DNA of 64,000 nucleotides, from contig NZ_JACHFF010000003.1 in assembly GCF_014207425.1 (NCBI RefSeq), positions 124,001 to 188,000 on the forward strand, in the 5' to 3' direction. Shown here in pieces: positions 17,364 through 25,290 of the stretch (positions within the stretch are counted from its first letter, which is position 1; the number at the start of each line of letters is the position of its first letter). This DNA comes from Jeotgalicoccus coquinae (GTDB lineage Bacteria; Bacillota; Bacilli; Staphylococcales; Salinicoccaceae). Under the pieces are notes generated by a model. It searched no databases. It saw only the letters and a program-made list of their open reading frames with translations, and was not told where the DNA came from. A program made the position numbers and the translations under genes.

Positions 17364-17996
17364 ATGAAAAAAATAGCTAGATTATTTTTTCTAACAGTAA
17401 TTATAAGTTTAGCAGCGTGTTCTAATGAAACAGAAACCATTGAACAGGAAGACCAAAATGTAACTGCACAAGAAAGTAGTGATGAACAGATAGATATAGA
17501 GGAACAGGAGGTCGATAATCTGGACAATGTTATTGAAGAAGACTTAGACACTAATCCAGCAGAAATACTTAATAATAATGTTCGTGCCTTAAATTTGTTT
17601 TTAGAGAATGATATAGTTCCTGAAATGGAAGGGGCTAATTATGTTGATTTACATAGTTTCATCTATGAACCAAAGGTTGAAGGTGAGGATAAATACTTTA
17701 TAGACGTTGGTTTTATAGAAATGTCAGATTACTATAATTATGAATTCAGAGAATTAAGAGATTATTATCAGGCCTTTGAATTAGAGGATTATGAAGGGAA
17801 TAGAGTATTTCTTTACGGATTGAGAGATGAAGAATCAACACAGAGACTTGTTGAAGATATTAGAAAGGGTATCGCTGTTGGATATTTTATATTAGCAGAT
17901 TTATATGATTTCGACACTGGTGGACAGAATATGGCTGTTATACATACTTATTTGGACTTTGAAGATGTTGATGCTATAACTGAATATTATAATTAA
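17364..17996 (+). CDS. Acidic lipoprotein of unknown function
   Basis: About 210 residues. The signal peptide MKKIARLFFLTVIISLAAC ends in a lipobox (LAAC), so it is anchored to the outer face of the membrane. A Glu/Asp/Gln-rich linker follows and then a soluble domain (about 65-205) that I do not recognise, rich in Y, D and E. ATG 17364 is chosen over an in-frame upstream start because AAAGGAG sits directly before it. It is alone on its strand, between the symporter promoter and an inverted repeat. Confidence 0.75.
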   Translation: MKKIARLFFLTVIISLAACSNETETIEQEDQNVTAQESSDEQIDIEEQEVDNLDNVIEEDLDTNPAEILNNNVRALNLFLENDIVPEMEGANYVDLHSFIYEPKVEGEDKYFIDVGFIEMSDYYNYEFRELRDYYQAFELEDYEGNRVFLYGLRDEESTQRLVEDIRKGIAVGYFILADLYDFDTGGQNMAVIHTYLDFEDVDAITEYYN

Positions 17997-18013
17997 AAAT
18001 ATCTTAAAGCTTT

Positions 18014-18056
18014 TTTATATACCCCTCAAAATGTCTACTTTAGAGGGGTATATAAA
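18014..18056. terminator. Inverted repeat between the lipoprotein and the gltS remnant
   Basis: Perfect 14-bp arms (18014-18027, 18043-18056) with a 15-nt loop. No downstream T-run on either strand, so it is a weak or atypical terminator for the two convergent units. Confidence 0.5.
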
Positions 18057-18088
18057 TTTACATTTGGTATATTTATTAGCTTGAAAAA

Positions 18089-18663
18089 TTAACTAAATAG
18101 ATTTATATAGAATACTATTATTGAGATATTAATCGTATCAACCAGGAATGCAGCAACGATTGGTACTATTAAAAATGCGGTTCTTAATGGACCGAATTTC
18201 TGTGTTAAAGTATCCATGTTTGCCATTGCAGTTGGCGTAGCAGCCAATCCGTGTCCAATCATACCATTTAGCATAACCACCGCATCGTAGTTCTTCCCGA
18301 GAACTCTAAACACGATAAAAATTACATAAAGTATGATGAAAAGAACATGTGCAGATACGATGAGAAGAATAGGCAATGCCAGATCAGCAAGTTCCCACCC
18401 ATTTTAATCAGTTTAAAATTGGCTCCAAGACTTGCGGTAGTAAAGAATACCAGCATAAATAGACTCTGCAATGATGTATAGAGACGTATTGTAATAACAT
18501 TGGTACTATGAAGTGCAAATATTATTAAAGCGAACAATAAACCACCTACTACAGGTGACGGAATAGAAAATTTGTTTAAAAAGCTGATCTTCTTAACTAA
18601 AAATGCATCAATAAAAAGCACGAGAATTGCTAGAAATAAAGATGTGACCTGATTGAACTCTAT
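18089..18663 (-). pseudogene. gltS: gltS (Na+/glutamate symporter) remnant with large internal deletion
   Basis: Two pieces of a GltS-family carrier remain. The N-terminal piece (18663 down to about 18400) reads 'FNQVTSLFLAILVLFIDAFL...PVVGGLLFALI...FFTTASLGANFKLIKMG'. The C-terminal piece (about 18400 to 18089) reads 'WELADLALPILLIVSAHVLF...MIGHGLAATPTAMANM...FLIVPIVAAFLVD'. About 220 codons of the middle are missing and the join at about 18400 is out of frame. The expected start codon, just after a GGGG ribosome site, is ATA at 18663-18661 instead of ATG. The gene cannot make a functional transporter. Confidence 0.9.
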
Positions 18664-18790
18664 TTAAATCCCCTTTTATATTATTAAACAATAGTTTAAT
18701 AATATAGAATATTGATTCATTTCTACTCATACATTAATAACTAATGTTATCATCAGAGTATTACATATCTAACGTGACGGAGATCATTAT

Positions 18791-19966
18791 ATGAACAATA
18801 CTTATAATAGAGGATTTATAAATGATTTAAATACACAGAATATCTCTGCCGGTATTATCACCGGGACGCTCGGCATCGTCGGTGCACCGATTATCGTCAT
18901 TGAAGCGGCTGCTGCGGGCGGATTTACTCATATCGAGACGATCTCATGGTTTTACGCCGTGCAGTTCTTTGGTGCCTTATTCGGCCTGATTATGGCATTC
19001 TATTACCGCATGCCGATTGTCGGAGCCCATTCTATTACCGGCGTCGCATTTTTAGTCACAGTTACTCCGCATTTTACATATTCAGAACTGGTCGGCGGTT
19101 TTATAATCACCGCCATTATTATTATGCTGTTCGGTATTTCCGGCATATTTAAAAAGGTTATGAGCTGGATTCCAAGGGAAATCATTTCCGCCATGCTCGC
19201 TGGTATTATAACGAGCTATGTGGTCGGATTAATTCCCGCAGCACAGGAGCTGCCAATTGTTGGTGTGACCGCAATTGCCGTCTACTTTATATTAACGAAG
19301 TGGGATTTAAGAATTCCGCCGATGCTCGGTTCAGTGCTCACAAGCGTATTTGTATTCTTCGTATTTCATGAATTTGATATGTCGGCACTTGGAACGGAAG
19401 TTGTCATGCCAATTGTGCATATGCCGGAGTTTTCACTGGCAGGGGCAATTTCAATTTCGATTCCGCTGGCACTGATGATTTTAAGCAATGATGCGACACC
19501 GGCTGTCGGTGCGCTTGAACGCAGCGGTTATAAGGCGCCGACAAATAATATTTTAACGGTGAGCGGAATTTTGTCGATATTCACCAGTTTCTTCGGCGGA
19601 CAGTCAGCAAACGTTGCAGGCATGATGACGACAATTGCAGCTGATGAAGAGTCGGGTGAGACTGATAAACGTTATGTCGCTTCAGTGATTTCGAGTGTTA
19701 TTATGCTGATTTTTGGGCTTTTCGCATGGGCCCTGGTGCCATTGATGTTTGAACTGCCTGAAGCGCTGATGGCAATGCTGGCAGGTTTTGTACTCCTCGG
19801 GGTATTTGCGTCAACGATGAGAACAAGCTTTGGGAATTCCAAATACACAATGGCAGTCATCTTTACCTATATTATTTCTGTGTCGGGAATTTCTATATTT
19901 TATATCAGTGCGCCGGTATGGGCGCTCTTAATCGGAACAATACTGGCAAAAGTCGTAAGGAAATAA
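18791..19966 (+). CDS. BenE-family (benzoate:H+ symporter-like) transporter
   Basis: 391 residues, about 11-12 membrane helices with short loops. It belongs to the BenE/NCS2-like group that imports benzoate or related acids with protons. Recognisable segments are the early 'AGIITGTLGIVGAPIIVIEAA', 'LSNDATPAVGALERSGY' and the mid-protein 'FGGQSANVAGMMTTIAAD'. Base composition is clearly richer in G+C than the gltS remnant before it, which marks the return to core chromosome. It stands alone with its own terminator; benzoate as substrate is not certain. Confidence 0.8.
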   Translation: MNNTYNRGFINDLNTQNISAGIITGTLGIVGAPIIVIEAAAAGGFTHIETISWFYAVQFFGALFGLIMAFYYRMPIVGAHSITGVAFLVTVTPHFTYSELVGGFIITAIIIMLFGISGIFKKVMSWIPREIISAMLAGIITSYVVGLIPAAQELPIVGVTAIAVYFILTKWDLRIPPMLGSVLTSVFVFFVFHEFDMSALGTEVVMPIVHMPEFSLAGAISISIPLALMILSNDATPAVGALERSGYKAPTNNILTVSGILSIFTSFFGGQSANVAGMMTTIAADEESGETDKRYVASVISSVIMLIFGLFAWALVPLMFELPEALMAMLAGFVLLGVFASTMRTSFGNSKYTMAVIFTYIISVSGISIFYISAPVWALLIGTILAKVVRK

Positions 19967-20003
19967 ATAGAAGCCGGTCTTTAAAAAGATCGGCTTCTAT
20001 TTA
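19964..20003. terminator. Bidirectional terminator between BenE-like gene and lipid kinase
   Basis: Arms 19964-19982 and 19985-20003 pair over 19 positions with one G-U; the innermost pairs would open to form the loop. It overlaps the last codons of both convergent genes. Confidence 0.75.
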
Positions 20004-20881
20004 TTATGGTTATTTATAAGCATCAGGCCATCTTTAACAACCCATACCTTCACATCTTTATAGTCGTATAAATCTCCATCGATATTCATTTCAGTTAAGT
20101 CTTTTGTCTTAATCTCGACCTGTTCTGCATTTACATACATTACTTTTGGATGCTTCGTAATGTTTCCTGTGAACGCCATATAAATTAATTGGACGATGTC
20201 TTTAAAATTAATCGGTTCGATATTTAATATATGAAGCAGCCCGTCATCCGGCTTCGCCTCAGGCAGCAGTTTCTCAACGCTGCCCACTGATGAAATTTTA
20301 GATGCAAGTGTAAACACTGAATCGACTTCCATCTCCAGTTTATCGATTTTGATACTTACCCGGTATGGTTTTAATTTTATCAGCGTTCTGAGTCCTTTGA
20401 TCAGATAGGCACCGCGGCCGACTTTGTTTTTTACCGAGCTGTTCACTTTAGCGAATGACGTCATAAAGTTGCCGAAGGCCACCATGTAAGCTGCATATGT
20501 ATTATTGATTTTAATGGTGTCTATTGTTTTTGTTATAGATGTGTCCAGCTCCTTTGCTGCCGTAATGGGATTAAGCGGAATGTTGTTAGCTCTGGCAAAG
20601 TCATTGACTGTACCTGCAGGTATTACCGCAATGGGGATATTAATATTTTCTTTGCCGAGTATACTGACAAGCTCACTGATTGTCCCGTCACCGCCCGCAG
20701 CAACAATGAGGTCAGTATCCGGTGCGTGTTCCTGAATGATATGTTCAAATCCTGTTGCTTCAGTGTATCTGATCACCGGTTCATAATCTTGAGACTTCAA
20801 ATTACGGATTAACGTATTTTCCAGCTGTGCTTTTTTTCCCATACCGGCAGTCTTGTTAATAATAACCAAGGCTTTCTTCAT
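19997..20881 (-). CDS. Diacylglycerol kinase-family lipid kinase
   Basis: ATP-dependent lipid kinase of the DagK/YegS group that phosphorylates diacylglycerol or a related lipid. About 294 residues. N-terminal catalytic domain with 'VIINKTAGMGK' and the nucleotide motif AAGGDGTISE (about 66-75), 'VIPAGTVNDFARANNI' (about 95-110), and the C-terminal beta-sandwich ending in 'MNIDGDLYDYKDVKVWV'. ATG 20881 is chosen because GGAGGG lies just upstream; a longer frame reaches 21004 but crosses the tRNA region. Stand-alone gene. Confidence 0.88.
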   Translation of the reverse strand: MKKALVIINKTAGMGKKAQLENTLIRNLKSQDYEPVIRYTEATGFEHIIQEHAPDTDLIVAAGGDGTISELVSILGKENINIPIAVIPAGTVNDFARANNIPLNPITAAKELDTSITKTIDTIKINNTYAAYMVAFGNFMTSFAKVNSSVKNKVGRGAYLIKGLRTLIKLKPYRVSIKIDKLEMEVDSVFTLASKISSVGSVEKLLPEAKPDDGLLHILNIEPINFKDIVQLIYMAFTGNITKHPKVMYVNAEQVEIKTKDLTEMNIDGDLYDYKDVKVWVVKDGLMLINNHNK

Positions 20882-20996
20882 ATTCCGCCCTCCGTTCTTT
20901 AAAGGTTTGTTACATTTATTATACCGCACCTGACGAGGACAGAGGGGTAGATAAAACCTGAGAATTATACTATAGTAATAGCTGGTAGTAAAACAT

Positions 20997-21067
20997 GCCG
21001 ACATAGTTTAATGGCAGAACACAGCCATGGTAAGGCTGCAATGCGAGTTCGATTCTCGCTGTCGGCT
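20997..21067 (+). tRNA. tRNA-Thr (anticodon GGT)
   Basis: 71-nt cloverleaf: acceptor GCCGACA/TGTCGGC, short D-arm GTT...AAC, anticodon stem CAGCC/GGCTG with loop ATGGTAA (T33 then GGT), T-arm GCGAG-TTCGATT-CTCGC. No encoded CCA. The discriminator is T and the D-loop is short, which are features more usual for tRNA-Gly. A possible promoter TAGATA-17-TATAGT (20948-20976) precedes it. The anticodon reads ACC/ACT codons. Confidence 0.85.
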
Positions 21068-21090
21068 TAAATTAAAGGAGAATATGCAAT

Positions 21091-21384
21091 ATGATTACGA
21101 TAGGTGCAGTGCTCCTTATTGTTTTAATTTATGCGATAGTTAATAGTGTAAAGTTTTTTAAAGATACAGAGCTCAGTAAAGCAGTGAAAGAGAAGATGCT
21201 GGCAAAAGCTTTTAAGGCTGCATTCATTACTGTGATAGCCGGCTGGGGTTTCTTTGAATTATTCATGATTATGAGAATAGATCCTTCATTTGAAATATAC
21301 CGCCTGGTAATATTGATCATCGTTGTTATTTCATTTATCGTCTTCGGGCTGAATTTAAAAGTACAGAATCAGCGTCCTGAATAA
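21091..21384 (+). CDS. Small membrane protein, unknown
   Basis: 97 residues with about three hydrophobic helices (residues 2-19, about 42-62 and 70-88) and a basic loop (KAVKEKMLAKAFKAA). A GGAG site precedes ATG 21091. It lies 23 bp after the tRNA and may be read from the same promoter. I do not recognise a family. Confidence 0.65.
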   Translation: MITIGAVLLIVLIYAIVNSVKFFKDTELSKAVKEKMLAKAFKAAFITVIAGWGFFELFMIMRIDPSFEIYRLVILIIVVISFIVFGLNLKVQNQRPE

Positions 21385-21455
21385 GTAATCTTTTATTTTA
21401 ATGCCTCTTCATGATAAGATTAAGAAAATTTAAATAGAAGATTGTAGGTTAATAT

Positions 21456-21581
21456 ATGAAGAACTTAATTATTAGAATAATTAAGGAAACAATGAAAGAT
21501 CCTGTTAAAAGAGAAAAAGTGATGAATTACGTTAAGCCGATTATTTCCAACTATACAAATAAGAATAATAAGAAGAAATAG
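21456..21581 (+). CDS. Small basic protein (41 residues)
   Basis: Short frame MKNLIIRIIKETMKDPVKRE... ending in a run of Asn and Lys. It has a hydrophobic amphipathic start and a very basic tail and is followed at once by a terminator, which supports a real transcript end. The ribosome site (GTAGG) is weak. Function unknown. Confidence 0.5.
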   Translation: MKNLIIRIIKETMKDPVKREKVMNYVKPIISNYTNKNNKKK

Positions 21582-21583
21582 AG

Positions 21584-21616
21584 AAAAATCCGGTCCTCAA
21601 AGAGGTCCGGGTTTTT
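21584..21616. terminator. Terminator between small protein and DUF2382 gene
   Basis: Arms 21584-21598 and 21602-21616 around a 3-nt loop, with one mismatch and one G-U. T-run on the right, A-run on the left: can act for both convergent genes. Confidence 0.7.
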
Positions 21617-21617
21617 A

Positions 21618-22352
21618 TTATTTATCAATATCTATATTCTTTACTTCTCTGACCTTAACGTCTTCATTCTTCACTTCATTGACTCTGATATCATCATGCT
21701 TCACAGTGCCTGATACATGCTCCATCTTCTCAACGACTTCTTTTGTAATTACAATTTCTTCTGTTACCACATGTTCCTTAATTACTCTGATACGTTCTTT
21801 CGTTACCGGTATTCTTATTATACCGAGATCATCATCGCCGTCTTCTGTGTTGTTGTAAGTTTCAAAAAGAGGCTCGCCTTCAACGGGACGGCGTTCTACC
21901 GTGACATTGTCCATATTTACAGGGACATCAAATTCTTCAACTTTTGAATCCGTATATTTCTCAACGACAACTTCTCCTGTTTGGACTTTTTCTTTACTTA
22001 CTGCAAGCCGTTCTTCACGAAGTTCAAATGTTTCTTCGCCTTCAGGTGTATCGAGCTCTGAATCATTATCAATATATAATAAAAGTTCTCCATTATTAAG
22101 AGCGTTCGAGTAGTTTTCACGTTCCTGATTTGTCATCGTAAGACGCTGGCTGCCGTCGAGCTGGATAAGCAGTTCTTCCAGAGTATTGCCGGCAGTCATA
22201 CGTTCGTTCACTCCCGGATAATCCAGAAGGAAATCCTCATAACCGCGGGTCGATACCACAGTTAATTTTTTCTCGGGTACATTTAAATCTCTGTAATGCT
22301 GCAGTCTTTCCTGTAAATGACGTTCATTTGCAATCAATTCAATTTGCCCCAT
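21618..22352 (-). CDS. General stress protein, YflT-like N-terminus plus DUF2382
   Basis: 244 residues, cytoplasmic. N-terminal half (about 1-100) resembles the Gsp17M/YflT general-stress domain ('ERLQHYRDLNVPEKKLTVVSTRGY'). The C-terminal half is DUF2382 as in YsnF, made of charged repeats such as 'LREERLAVSKEKVQTGEVVVEK' and 'IPVTKERIRVIKEHVVTEEIV'. Such proteins are induced by SigB in related bacteria. A GTTTGC-13-GGGGAA pair at the right distance upstream fits a SigB promoter. Molecular role unknown. GGAGG lies 7 nt before ATG 22352. Confidence 0.85.
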   Translation of the reverse strand: MGQIELIANERHLQERLQHYRDLNVPEKKLTVVSTRGYEDFLLDYPGVNERMTAGNTLEELLIQLDGSQRLTMTNQERENYSNALNNGELLLYIDNDSELDTPEGEETFELREERLAVSKEKVQTGEVVVEKYTDSKVEEFDVPVNMDNVTVERRPVEGEPLFETYNNTEDGDDDLGIIRIPVTKERIRVIKEHVVTEEIVITKEVVEKMEHVSGTVKHDDIRVNEVKNEDVKVREVKNIDIDK

Positions 22353-22391
22353 AATGTCAAACCTCCATGTAAATTATTAATTAATGCTTTA

Positions 22392-22416
22392 TTCCCCGTA
22401 TAGACTAAGTGCAAAC
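22392..22416 (-). promoter_or_regulatory. SigB-type promoter of the stress gene
   Basis: Minus strand GTTTGC (22411-22416), 13-bp spacer, GGGGAA (22392-22397), close to the SigB consensus GTTTAA-N12-15-GGGTAT. Transcription would begin about 33 bp before the start codon. Confidence 0.6.
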
Positions 22417-22470
22417 GGATACCTTGTTGTGATACTCTTTACTTAAACAGCAACAGGGGGAGATGACTAG

Positions 22471-23244
22471 ATGTTTATAGATGAAATCAACGCATTGATT
22501 GAAAGCCAGCCGACGAAAGATATTTCTTACAAGATTCAGTTTGATAATAAGGTGTACGTACATAATGAACACCAGGTATACCCTTCTGCCAGCACGATAA
22601 AGGTGCCGATTGCACTTATTAATCTGCAGCAGCATTTTCATAACTATGAAGATATTTCGCTCACGGTCGGTGAGAAGGTTGGCGGCTGCGGCGTGCTGCA
22701 CACCCTTCAGAGTGTTAAACGTCTGACACTGTGGGATACGATTGTACTGTCGATTATCGTCTCTGATAATACCGCGGCGAACATGCTGATCGATAATATC
22801 GGTATCGAGCGGATCAATGAAGGATTTATGGCACTTGGTCTGCATGACACAACTCTCGCACGGAATTACTACGACACGACAGGGATTAATGAAGGCAAAC
22901 GCAACGCAACATCTGCCGCTGATATGTTCACGTCGATGCAGTATGTCATTAAAGAAAATGATGTACTCCCTGAAGAACTCAGACAGGCTTTCTTTGAAGT
23001 CATGAAAAAACAGCAGATTAACGACAGAGTCGGCGGATTTTTTAATATTGATGAAGACCATGAAGCGGAATTTATCGCGTCGAAAACAGGATCTGTGACA
23101 GCGCTCGAGCATGAATTTGGTATGATTCAACAAAACGACAAACAGCTGATTTTCTCAGTCTTCTCAGACAACTGGCCGTCGAATCAGGAAGGTAAGCATT
23201 TCCTGAATGAGCTGGGTAAAATATTTAAGAATTATATGAGTTAA
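22471..23244 (+). CDS. Class A beta-lactamase-fold serine hydrolase (cytoplasmic)
   Basis: 257 residues of the penicillin-recognising fold. All three active-site motifs are visible: SxxK as STIK (about residues 38-41), SDN (about 97-99) and KTG (about 208-210). There is no signal peptide. The ExxLN omega-loop motif needed for lactam deacylation is absent; that region reads 'NYYDTTGINEGKRNATSA'. It is therefore more likely a peptidase or esterase than a resistance enzyme. A strong GGGGGAG ribosome site precedes ATG 22471. It may be co-transcribed with the next gene, 24 bp later. Confidence 0.8.
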   Translation: MFIDEINALIESQPTKDISYKIQFDNKVYVHNEHQVYPSASTIKVPIALINLQQHFHNYEDISLTVGEKVGGCGVLHTLQSVKRLTLWDTIVLSIIVSDNTAANMLIDNIGIERINEGFMALGLHDTTLARNYYDTTGINEGKRNATSAADMFTSMQYVIKENDVLPEELRQAFFEVMKKQQINDRVGGFFNIDEDHEAEFIASKTGSVTALEHEFGMIQQNDKQLIFSVFSDNWPSNQEGKHFLNELGKIFKNYMS

Positions 23245-23268
23245 ATTTTAAAAACCAGGGAGGCACTT

Positions 23269-23790
23269 ATGACAGAACTCACTTTGCAGGAAGCAATTTT
23301 TACAGTCAGCAATCTCCGTAATCAGCTTAATAAGGAATATACGAAATTCGATACTGAATATCGCGTGCCGGTTGCCGTAAATAACGAAAGTATCGTGAAT
23401 GACGGCAAGGCGGCGGATGTAAAAGATTCTCTTAAAAAGATTGAACAGCTGAAACACGATATTATTACGCTGAAAGCTGCTGTTCATCATAAGAATACAA
23501 CAGGGAAGCTTATGATTGATGATGCTGAATATACGGCATCCGAAGTGCTGGAATCACTGAAACTGGAACGGGATATCGTCAATAATCTGCAGAATAATAC
23601 GGCTTTCGGCTACCATCGTGAGCGTATTAAAACTGTAGCCGGTGTGGGTATTGTTGAAGAGGGTATCATTAGTGAAAAAGAAGTACTCGAATATATTGAG
23701 GCGCTTGAAGTTAAGGTGAATCGCAAATCCATGCTGATCGATAAGTTCAACAGTACGGAAACAATTGAAGTAAAACTCAAAACGATGTGA
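23269..23790 (+). CDS. Coiled-coil hypothetical protein
   Basis: 173 residues, mostly helical with heptad-like patterns at about 5-25, 52-75 and 90-110 ('DSLKKIEQLKHDIITLKAAV'). No signal peptide or membrane helix. It faintly recalls the DIP1984/septicolysin-type helical proteins, but I cannot support that. GGGAGG precedes ATG 23269. Follows the serine hydrolase closely, so probably the same transcript. Confidence 0.6.
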   Translation: MTELTLQEAIFTVSNLRNQLNKEYTKFDTEYRVPVAVNNESIVNDGKAADVKDSLKKIEQLKHDIITLKAAVHHKNTTGKLMIDDAEYTASEVLESLKLERDIVNNLQNNTAFGYHRERIKTVAGVGIVEEGIISEKEVLEYIEALEVKVNRKSMLIDKFNSTETIEVKLKTM

Positions 23791-24051
23791 AAATTTTGGC
23801 AGAAATCAGGTCCAACTCCTTATTCGAAAAATTGATGGATTACCATTTACGGCTTACTTATCTATTACGTTTTAAGAATACGGATACCGGATACGAACAC
23901 AATTGTGCTGATGATCTGATTTCGACGGGGATTTCCCAAAAACTTCCGGTCGGAAAGTTTTGCCTTTATGACCGTCCTTACATAAATATTATCTAATGAT
24001 TTTCGGAGTGTTTTTTTAAAAACTGTAGTACAGTGGGATTGTAATTAAATA
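23791..24051. other. Gene-free stretch before the TPP riboswitch
   Basis: No supported gene; a 69-codon frame lacks a ribosome site. A hairpin at 23939-23961 (AAAACTTCCG pairing with CGGAAAGTTTT) is a probable terminator of the upstream pair. The region 24001-24050 probably holds the riboswitch promoter, but no clean -35/-10 pair is visible. Confidence 0.5.
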
Positions 24052-24140
24052 TAAACGGCTGGGGGCGCACTGAAGGTGCTGAGAGATAATATCGACCCTT
24101 TGAACCTGTAGGTTAGTACCTGCGCAGGGAAGTCTGAGCT
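24052..24140 (+). ncRNA. TPP (THI-box) riboswitch
   Basis: Leader with the hallmark thi-box elements: GGGGG near 24060-24065, CTGAGA (24079-24084), ACCCTTTGAACCTG (24095-24108) and the GTTAGTACCTGCGCAGGGAA segment (24112-24131). It binds thiamine pyrophosphate and controls the gene downstream through the hairpin that follows. Confidence 0.95.
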
Positions 24141-24161
24141 GATATATGTATAAAATTTCAG

Positions 24162-24191
24162 CCCGGGCCTCCTCATGAGGTTCGGGTTTTT
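24162..24191 (+). terminator. Riboswitch-controlled intrinsic terminator
   Basis: Stem CCCGGGCCTC (24162-24171) with GAGGTTCGGG (24177-24186), two G-U pairs, then five Ts. Its position between the TPP aptamer and tenA fits OFF-switch transcription attenuation by TPP. Confidence 0.85.
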
Positions 24192-24223
24192 ATCGTCTTC
24201 AGCTAAAAAAAGGGGATAATATA

Positions 24224-24904
24224 ATGAAGTTTACTGACAGATTATGGAATAGTGTGGAGGATATTTGGAATGGATATCTTCGTCATCCGTTTGTGACCGG
24301 GCTTGGTGACGGTACGCTTGAAGTAGATAAGTTTAAGCACTGGCTGAAGCAGGACTATGTCTATCTGGTTGAGTATTCAAGACTGATGGCAATCGGTGCC
24401 GAAAAAGCGCCGGATTTACAGACGATGAATATGTTTTCTGAAATGCTTCACGGGACGCTGTTTGGTGAAATGGAATTGCACAGACAGTATGCGGCAAGTT
24501 TTGATATTGAAGAGAGCGAGCTGCTTAAAACAGAGCCGTCCGCAGTCAACACAGCATATACGAGTTACATGCTGAATCATGCACAGCGCGGGGATGCAGC
24601 GGCTGTCGCAGCATGTCTCCTCGCCTGTGCGTGGAGTTATAACTATATCGGCAGAGCGTTAGCTGATAAAAACCCGGATCTGGAAAGTAATCCTTATAAG
24701 CAGTGGATTGAAACGTATTCCGGTAAAGATTTCAGTGAATTGAACGGCACAGCAATGACGCTCTTAAATGAACTGGCAGACGGCAAACCGGAACGTGAAC
24801 TGGCACAGCTTGAAGAGATTGTTGTGAAAACAAGTTTGTATGAATATATGTTTTGGGATATGTGTGAAACACAAGAGGAATGGCCTGTTCAGCTGAACTT
24901 ATAG
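24224..24904 (+). CDS. tenA: Aminopyrimidine aminohydrolase / thiaminase II
   Basis: TenA hydrolyses aminomethylpyrimidine breakdown products of thiamine so that the pyrimidine can be salvaged. 226 residues, all-helical. Visible: 'WNGYLRHPFVTGLGDGTL', Asp44 in QDYVYL, cysteines 131 and 135 in CLLACAWSYNYIG (catalytic Cys is expected here), and the C-terminal Glu segment 'YEYMFWDMCETQEEW'. It lies directly under a TPP riboswitch. No thiM, thiD or thiE follows, which differs from the tenA-thiDME operon typical of staphylococci. AAAAGGGG precedes ATG. Confidence 0.93.
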   Translation: MKFTDRLWNSVEDIWNGYLRHPFVTGLGDGTLEVDKFKHWLKQDYVYLVEYSRLMAIGAEKAPDLQTMNMFSEMLHGTLFGEMELHRQYAASFDIEESELLKTEPSAVNTAYTSYMLNHAQRGDAAAVAACLLACAWSYNYIGRALADKNPDLESNPYKQWIETYSGKDFSELNGTAMTLLNELADGKPERELAQLEEIVVKTSLYEYMFWDMCETQEEWPVQLNL

Positions 24905-25045
24905 CAGGTTATGTTTTTTAATAAGTTTTAGAAATTGTTAAGGCTCGGTAAATTATGCATATAGATGTTTTATCTGAGGTATGGTGACAATAACATCAAT
25001 GATCAGTCTGGAATCTACTATACTTTTAAGGAGCTGGAACATTAG

Positions 25046-25210
25046 ATGAAGAAACTTTTAACTGTCGGATCACTTGTAGGTGTATTAGCACTTGCAGCAT
25101 GCGGAGGCGGCTCGGAAGAAGAAGGCACTGAAACTGAAGAAACAGGCACAGAAGGTACAGAGACTGAAACAGAAACAGAAGATACTGAAACGGATGACGA
25201 AGGCGCTTAA
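25046..25210 (+). CDS. Small acidic lipoprotein (54 residues)
   Basis: Signal peptide with lipobox MKKLLTVGSLVGVLALAACG, then about 34 residues composed almost only of Glu, Thr, Asp and Gly. It would form a flexible, negatively charged tail on the outer membrane face. AGGAG lies upstream and a good terminator follows. It has a near relative at 30775-30966, with the same LAVLALAACG/VLALAACG signal and an acidic tail. Function unknown. Confidence 0.75.
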   Translation: MKKLLTVGSLVGVLALAACGGGSEEEGTETEETGTEGTETETETEDTETDDEGA

Positions 25211-25225
25211 TTAAAAGAGAATACT

Positions 25226-25272
25226 AAAAGGACGACTGTAGATCGAAATAATCGATTAAGTCGTCCTTTTTT
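25226..25272 (+). terminator. Terminator of the small lipoprotein gene
   Basis: 12-bp arms 25226-25237 and 25259-25270 with a small inner hairpin in the loop (ATCGA/TCGAT) and a T-run to 25273. Confidence 0.8.
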
Positions 25273-25290
25273 TATATAGAATTATTTTTT

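Noticed and set aside
17258..17551. Minus-strand Ser-rich frame opposite the lipoprotein start
   Set aside because: Antisense of a signal peptide and acidic linker, which yields Ser/Cys/Leu-rich shadows; no start signal.
1637..18663. Integrated prophage or conjugative element
   Set aside because: No integrase, terminase, capsid, relaxase or att-like direct repeats were seen; only an accessory island can be claimed.
22405..23133. Long minus-strand frame (242 codons) opposite the serine hydrolase
   Set aside because: No ribosome site and a low-complexity His/Arg/Cys/Phe-rich translation; the opposite strand has clear STIK/SDN/KTG motifs.
23787..23996. 69-codon frame after the coiled-coil protein
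   Set aside because: Starts on GTG overlapping the previous stop without a ribosome site, and runs through a terminator-like hairpin near 23940.
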